Shown here in pieces: positions 39,580 through 45,021 of a stretch of DNA of 45,021 nucleotides. The stretch spans positions 6,549-51,569 of the forward strand of contig CDMY01000458.1 of the NCBI GenBank assembly GCA_001179505.1, in the 5' to 3' direction. The stretch's first letter is position 1; the number at the start of each line of letters is the position of its first letter. The position numbers were made by a program, and so were the translations under genes. The notes under the pieces are model-generated. The model was not told the DNA's origin and searched no databases. It saw nothing but the letters and a program-made list of their open reading frames with translations. The stretch comes from Vitrella brassicaformis (Eukaryota > Sar > Vitrellaceae).

Positions 39580-41614
39580 ATGGGCGCCTTTAAGGGCTGC
39601 AAAGCGGCCTACTGGTCCGTGGCCGTGCTGGCCATCCTGAAATGGTTCTTCCTCCGAGCCATCACCCTCGTCAACCTCTCTCCAGCTGCAGCAGATAGCC
39701 ATCTGGACCAGCCCCTGTTGCTCACATTCCTCACCTTCCTTCCCACGACCGCCCTGTCCACCGTGCTCGTCGTGTGGCTCCTGTGGTGGTGGTGGTGGTG
39801 TGCGCCGCTGGAGGAGGGCGACAGACCCAGACCACCCCAGGGCCCCCCGGTGGCCTCGGCCGCCTCGGCAACCATGGTGGCCTCTGCGGCCGGCGTCCCG
39901 CCCGGCACGCCAGAGATCGCTATCGTCGAGAGGGGGCTGCTCTCATCACCGATGGCACACGGAGCGAGGCTCTCCCTCGCTGAGGCGGTGTGCCGGATGC
40001 TGTGGCTGGGGTTCATGCCGGCGGTGCTGGACGCCCTCGCCACGGTCATGCTGCTATACGCCTTTGTCCGCCTTCCCAATGGGCTGTTCTCTCTGCTGCG
40101 GTCCTCCCTCCTCGTGTTTGTGCCCATCTGCTGCCAGTGTGTGCTGCACGCCGGCGTGCTGACGCGGATGCAGCATGTGGGGGGCTGGGTCGTTGCCGCG
40201 GGGCTTGCTCTTGCGGCGTATACGGCGGTGTTTGAGCAGCCGGCCACTGCTGGTGCTGGTGTGGGTGTGGTGTTGGCTTTGGCGGCGGGGTTGATGCAGG
40301 CGGTGCATGTGGTGTGGGAGGCGGTGTGCTATGAACAGCTTCTCGACCCGAACGAGGCGGAAGGTCTCAGATCGGTAGGTTGCGTGGTGATGTGCGCGGC
40401 GGTTTTGTGGGCATGGATGGCTGGATGTGTGTGTGTGTGTGTGTGTGTGTGCAGGTGGTGTTTGTGTGTCTCGAGGGGTTTTGGAGCATGGGCATGGTGG
40501 TCGTCGTCATGTTTGTCGTCCCCCTGCACACCAGGGTCGACTTGTGGCACACAGCCGTCCTGGTACACACACACACACACACACACACACATGAAGGAGG
40601 ACAAGGGGGAGGGGCTGCATCGCATCGGCCGTCTGTCAGAGTTTGTTCTGCGTGTGTCGTGTCGTTGTGTGCAGGGATTTCACAACGAGGCCCTCCTGCT
40701 GTGTGCGGGCGGATTCACTCTACTGGCGGCGATGCACCTCTACAGTGAGGGAGACGGAGAGAGCACACAGACAGACCAGACAGACGGAGAGGCCGTCTCT
40801 TTCTCATGCTATGCCGTCTCTGTTCCCTCTGTCAGCCGTTTTTTGCTGCTATGACCAAGCAGCTGGCCACAGATGCCTTGCGGAACTCCTGACAACACTC
40901 GCCATGTGCGCCTGCCTTTGTATGCCGACACGCATCTATGTCTCTGTGTGTCTGTCTGTCTCTCTCTGTGTGTGTGCAGGTATGGGTTGGACGAGCTGCT
41001 GTGGCGCTATTATGGGTATGAGGGGTACGGCCCCATCTTTGTCCACTCCGTCGATATGGCCTTCAAGATCGTGGGCGTCGGCCTCGTCACAGCTGGCAAG
41101 AACACCAGACCACATCACTGCGCGGCGAATGTGGTGCTGTTGTCCATCTCTCTCTGTCTCTGTGTGTGTCTGTGTGTGTCTGTGGTTGTGCTGGCTAGGT
41201 ACAATGTTGTACGCCGAGTGCGCGTCGATTCGGGACTGCTGCCCGCTGACCCTCCCCCCTCCCCGACCAGCCCCGCTACACATCCCCGACAACCACATGT
41301 TCGCTCCCAACGCCCCGCCCCCCTGCACAGCCAAGTACATGCCCCGCCATCCCCTCATCCCCCCTCTACTCAAACAACCGAAGACCACCCACCACGGTGC
41401 ACACAAGGGGGCCCCTCATCGGCCCTCTGCGACGCCTGGAGCCGCCCAGCAGCAGCAGTGGCAGTGGCAGCGAGGAGGCGCTCGCGAGAGTGGGGCAGCA
41501 GCTGCAGAGGCCTGTGCGGAACCTGATCCGCTTTCTGAGGGACGGACATCCCCCCGAGAGCATGACGCGCGCCACGAGCCTGCAAGAGCCGATTCTTCCT
41601 CGTGGTGGGGGTGA
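39580..41614 (+). CDS. Drug/metabolite-transporter-superfamily membrane protein (SLC35F6/CRT-like)
   Basis: Exons 39580-40374, 40455-40562, 40675-40744, 40836-40905, 40980-41095 and 41199-41614 keep phase, giving 524 residues. About nine or ten hydrophobic spans are visible, e.g. SVAVLAILKWFFLRAITLV, MLWLGFMPAVLDALATVML, LLRSSLLVFVPICCQCVL, GGWVVAAGLALAAYTAVF and GVVLALAAGLMQAVHVVW. The order of spans, the LLRSSLLVF segment and the YEQLL...LRSVVFVCLEGFWSM segment fit DMT carriers of the SLC35F6/CRT type. These move small solutes across endomembranes; the substrate is unknown. The fifth intron appears to be GC-AG (donor GCAAGA at 41096). Exon 4 in another frame encodes FFAAMTKQLATDALRN, which fits the family better but ends in TGA. 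The C-tail has a competing frame running to 41846. Both ambiguities may reflect sequence errors. Confidence 0.6.
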
Positions 41615-41846
41615 GGACCATGACCATGATCAGGGGCGAGAGATATATGAGGCGCTGGCGGGAGAGCTGCGAGGCCCTGATGGGGGGAGTGGAAACGGAG
41701 ACGCTGTCACGCCGCGGACGGCTGATGCGGTGCTGGAGCGTCCTCATGGGCAGTGGCGGCCACATGTGCCGGTGACGTATGTGGCCAATACGTATGCCAA
41801 CACACCGAGGGCTGGCACTGGCCACCACAGTGGCACCCAGCAGTGA

Positions 41847-43296
41847 GTGAATGATACCTGGGCCTGTGGGGTGGTGGGTTGGGGTGTGGGTGTTGGTGCG
41901 GGTGTGGGTGTTGGTGCGGGTGTGGGTGTGGGTGACGCTGTGCCGTCCTCTCTCGGTCGGTAGCCGTTGTTGGCGTTTTGTGTGTCTGTAGCGAATTGGC
42001 TGCCGGGCGGCAGCACAGTCATTGAGTGCACAGAGACAGCCAGACGGATTGAGGATTGTGTGTGGGGGAGGATCTTGCCTGCGTCCCGTCCTCCATGGTG
42101 TCTGTCTGTCTGTCTCGGCTCGCATATCTCCTCCCTGCCCATCCAACGACTAGATAAAGGAAAAACCGAAAACCATGACTGACTCAAATCTCTTGAACTG
42201 ACTTGATAAATCACCACGACACACACACACACACACACCCATCCATCCATCCGCCACCCCTCCCTCTGTCTCTTCCCTTTGTCTGTCTGTCTGTCTACTG
42301 CTGCCACCCACCTTCGGCCTGTCGATCCGCTTCGCCATCTTCCTTCCACGCAGACGACAAGGCATGGAGGACACGCGCCGCAGCTCGACAGCCAGGTAAC
42401 TTAACAAGACGACGCCGTACACAGACAATATACACACACCACCACAAGCGGCGCGTCCCGCTTACCCACCACAGACAGAGCGAGGCGGATGCACAGCACA
42501 GACACACGGACACACACACACAGATGCATAAAACACTAAAGCCAACTGTACTGCAGGTCAGGTGAGTCACATGCCAATAAGGCTGGTACGATACGCCGGG
42601 TAGTAGCATGCAATTGAATTGTGACACACCCGTCCCGTCAGTAAGCAGTACCTGACTTTCCCCGTCAGTATGAATAACGCAACGCAACGCAACGCTGTCT
42701 ATGTGTGTACTAAAATGTCGATCAAACATCACTAGGTACACACATAGTGGCTGGCTGAGAATACCCCACACACCACGCCACACCACACCACACCACACCA
42801 CACCCGGTAGGCTGACGACCAACGGAAAAAGACAGACAACACATGATCTCTCCGACGACACGAGCAAACAACTCTCGCAACCAAGTAAGCAGCTTCTAAG
42901 GGTAAGTGTATGTGTGTTGGGGGATGGGATGGCCTCTGGTTCAGACCGTACTGGGTAGGCGCAAGACAGGCAGGGAGGGACGGAAAACCATGTAGCTGCC
43001 CTCACCACACACGGACAGGTGTGTGTCTGCTGTCAGGGCTGCGACGCCAAGACACCACACACGCACCTGTCGGTGGACGATGACGTCAGCTACATGGGCA
43101 GTGAGGTACACGATCCACAGGAAGCTAAGCTTAACCAAATAACGCAAAACACGCGAAACACCTGAGAGACCCACACACACACACAGAGAGACAGAGGGTA
43201 GTAAGATGCCAACCACAGGCAGCCTTGTCAACCTCTCCTCTCCCCCTCCCTCACCTAAATCAATCACTCAGCAGACGATCGATGTCCATGCATGAA
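41847..43296. other. Intergenic stretch rich in simple repeats
   Basis: It holds a GGTGTGGGTGTTGGTGC minisatellite, (AC)n at 42222-42238, CCATCCATCC at 42239-42250, CACACCACACCA at 42771-42801 and AACGCAACGC at 42676-42692. A 237-codon minus-strand frame (42295-43008) has no recognisable domain and includes translated repeats. No gene is supported. Confidence 0.4.
41867..41937. repeat. G/T minisatellite
   Basis: An imperfect tandem array of units GGTGTGGGTGTTGGTGCG (18 nt) with flanking GGTGTGG words, about four units. It lies directly downstream of the transporter-like gene. Confidence 0.6.
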
Positions 43297-44016
43297 TCAG
43301 TTGCCGCCCTCCTGGCCTTCCTGGCCCTCCTGGAACTCCTGCTGGTCCCTCTCCTCCTGCCGCAGCTCGTCAGTGGCCTCATCGGGGTCGACCAGCTGAT
43401 CTTCAGGCACCGTCAGCCACTCAGGAACCGGCCACTTGCGAGTCACGAAACTGCCGACCAACACACACACGCACTCCTCCAATCTGTGTCTTTGTTTCTG
43501 CTCTCTCTTTAATGCATTGTCAGTCACCTCATTGGCGCAGCGTCGCCGAACACGGCTGCGATTCGGCACTGTGGGCATTTCTGCAGATTGAGCTTCTTGA
43601 TGAAGGCCACAACGTCGTACGAGTAGAGGAGGGCGTCGACGTCCCCGTCAATAAGAGAATGGGCCATAGAGGACAGGCCCACCACCGGCACAAGCGTCGC
43701 CTGACACAGACACACACACACACAAACACCGGCCCAACGACATACTCTCTCTGTTGTGCTTCCGCCCCGTACGTTAGGGAAGAGCATGAGGGCCATCTGC
43801 GCTCGAGTGGTGCCGGCGATGAAGCCTATCCTGATGGAAGGCGTGTTGAGTGCAGCGACCCCGCGGCTCTCCTCCTCCGTCAGACTGAGGCCGGGGAATG
43901 CGCTCAGGTCTGCTGGTGGGGCGCCCTCTGGGACGGTCAGATTGGCGGCCTGAGGACCCAGGATGATCGCCGTCTGGTCGCCAGCCAGATAAGGACAGGT
44001 GAACCCTGCACACACA

Positions 44017-44051
<35 letters not shown>

Positions 44052-44943
44052 GGAGGGAGGGAGAGGGGGGGTGGGTGGTCTCCCTTGGCCAGCTCACCGG
44101 CGAATTGTTGCCTCAGGGGTGTCCTGAAGATGCTGGCGGTAACGACGTCGTAGTGGTCGTCATAGAGCGGGGCCACCAGGTCGACGAAGAAGTGCGTCAC
44201 GACGGGCCGGTGGACGAACTGCACCTCGATCTCGGTGTCATACGCGATGGACAGGCCCTTGACAATCGCGCCGATCAGATCGACCTCAAATCCCCACACA
44301 GTACCGTTCGGCAGGCGATAAGCGAAAGGGGGATAGTCAAAGTCCGACCCCACCCACAGCACGCCCTCGTCAAGCACTCTTGCAAACGTCCCTGTGGCAT
44401 TTCGTGGGTCAGGCAGAGTTGCCGAGCACTCTCCCTCGGCGAGGCTGGTTGCGGCGACGGACGGCAGGCCCTCGCTGGCGTTGCCGGCGAAGAAGCGCTG
44501 CCATATGGTGGCCCAGCCGCCATTGCCCTCCAGGTAGGCAATCGCGGCCGAGAGGGCGTCCTGAAGCTGCTGGTCGCCCTCATTGGGGATGTCTACCGCT
44601 GCAGAGGGGCTGCCCTCCTGCTGCTGCTGCTCCTCTCCTTCTGCTGCTGGCGGTGCGGTGGTGGCCTCGAGGAAGGTGTCCTCGACTTGGAGGGCACGTG
44701 ACTCGCTGGACGTCTCGGCCACTGCATCGTGAACACACACAGGGACGGTGTGCTGATGGATGGATGGATGCCCTACCTTGTGGAAGCTCTGATCCGTCTT
44801 CTTCGCTGACCCAGACGCCCCCGTCCGGCGAGCTGCTGTCCTCGAGGAAGTAGTAGGTGTTCCCATCCTCGGTGAAGAAGTAGGTGTTGTTGCACAGGAC
44901 GATCTCGCCGTCAACGGCACCCACTTGATCGCACTGCTCGTCA
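43297..44943 (-). CDS. Secreted family-3 solute-binding-like protein (5' end outside window)
   Basis: Minus-strand exons 44777-44943, 44098-44721, 43773-44005, 43528-43700 and 43297-43450 join in phase to a TGA. The exon at 44943 begins at an acceptor (GTCTGTCAG), so the start lies beyond the right edge. The core matches the periplasmic-binding-protein type II, amino-acid-binding (SBP family 3) pattern: LDEGVLWVGSDFDYPPFAYR, GFEVDLIGAIVKGLS, YDDHYDVVTASIFRTPLRQQ, and later ALLYSYDVVAFIKK in the second lobe. Ahead of it is an acidic, Gln-rich linker and a tyrosine-rich segment (NTYYFLEDSSSPDGGVW). The C-terminus is Glu/Gln-rich (EGQEGQEGGN). In bacteria such domains capture amino acids for ABC importers; in eukaryotes they occur in glutamate-receptor-like proteins. 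No channel segment is seen here. The intron 44006-44097 has a (CA)n(GA)n tract. Confidence 0.7.
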
Positions 44944-45001
44944 CTGACAGACACCAAATAATCAGGAGAGAAGGAGAGGGCCCGTGTGTGGAGAGAGAGA
45001 G

Positions 45002-45021
45002 GGGGGGGGGGGGGGGGGGGG
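45002..45021. repeat. Poly-G run at the right edge
   Basis: Twenty consecutive G, preceded by GAGAGAGAGA. On the minus strand this is intron or upstream sequence of the solute-binding-like gene. The run may mark a contig end or a sequencing stop. Confidence 0.7.

Noticed and set aside
42295-43008. 237-codon minus-strand frame
   Set aside because: It contains translated simple repeats (CVCVSVCLCC) and no recognisable domain.
1-45021. tRNA, rRNA or prokaryotic operon features
   Set aside because: No cloverleaf, rRNA core sequence or Shine-Dalgarno-linked gene series was seen; the genes have spliceosomal introns.

Overview
The window is eukaryotic nuclear DNA. Almost every gene is cut by short spliceosomal introns (mostly about 50-120 nt, GT-AG, many ending in a TG-rich tract and CAG). 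It also carries a Ty1/copia retrotransposon, a non-LTR retrotransposon fragment and a proteasome regulator of the PI31 family. GC-rich exons, very short introns, tightly packed genes and (TC)n(TG)nCAG intron ends suggest a free-living protist, perhaps a chromerid-type alveolate alga such as Vitrella. That placement is inference; nothing here proves it. Two runs of exactly 300 N (10016-10315 and 33836-34135) are assembly gaps.

Layout. 1-4.7 kb: mostly repeats and non-coding sequence, plus exon-like blocks of an unrecognised gene. 4.7-6.3 kb: a secreted GH16 glycosidase with its domain halves in unusual order and a PAN/apple tail. 8.8-13.5 kb: two head-to-tail, damaged copies of one copia element on the minus strand, separated by a gap. 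14.0-14.7 kb: a small secreted protein. 15.4-17.8 kb: a 5'-truncated non-LTR retrotransposon ORF with a reverse transcriptase and a restriction-like endonuclease. 18.1-21.4 kb: a secreted armadillo/HEAT-like protein made of two duplicated halves. 22.6-29.6 kb: a small basic repeat protein, a small signal-anchor protein, a four-span membrane protein and a 1008-residue proline-rich protein. The last two start only 36 bp apart, head to head. 30.3-33.6 kb: the PI31 proteasome regulator, divergent from a secreted protein with three repeats. 35.2-38.9 kb: an 18-exon gene joining winged-helix (OST-HTH/LOTUS-like) modules to a degenerate nucleotidyltransferase-like domain. 39.0-41.6 kb: a small gene head to head with a drug/metabolite-transporter-like membrane protein. 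43.3 kb to the right edge: the 3' part of a gene for a secreted family-3 solute-binding-like protein.

The genes do not form one pathway. Themes are secreted or membrane proteins (at least seven) and one RNA-binding candidate. Exon models were built by hand from splice signals and reading-frame continuity. Where every phase agrees (GH16 gene, four-span membrane gene, proline-rich gene, PI31, triple-repeat gene, nucleotidyltransferase-like gene, solute-binding-like gene) the structure is fairly secure. Family names rest on motif recognition alone, with no database search.
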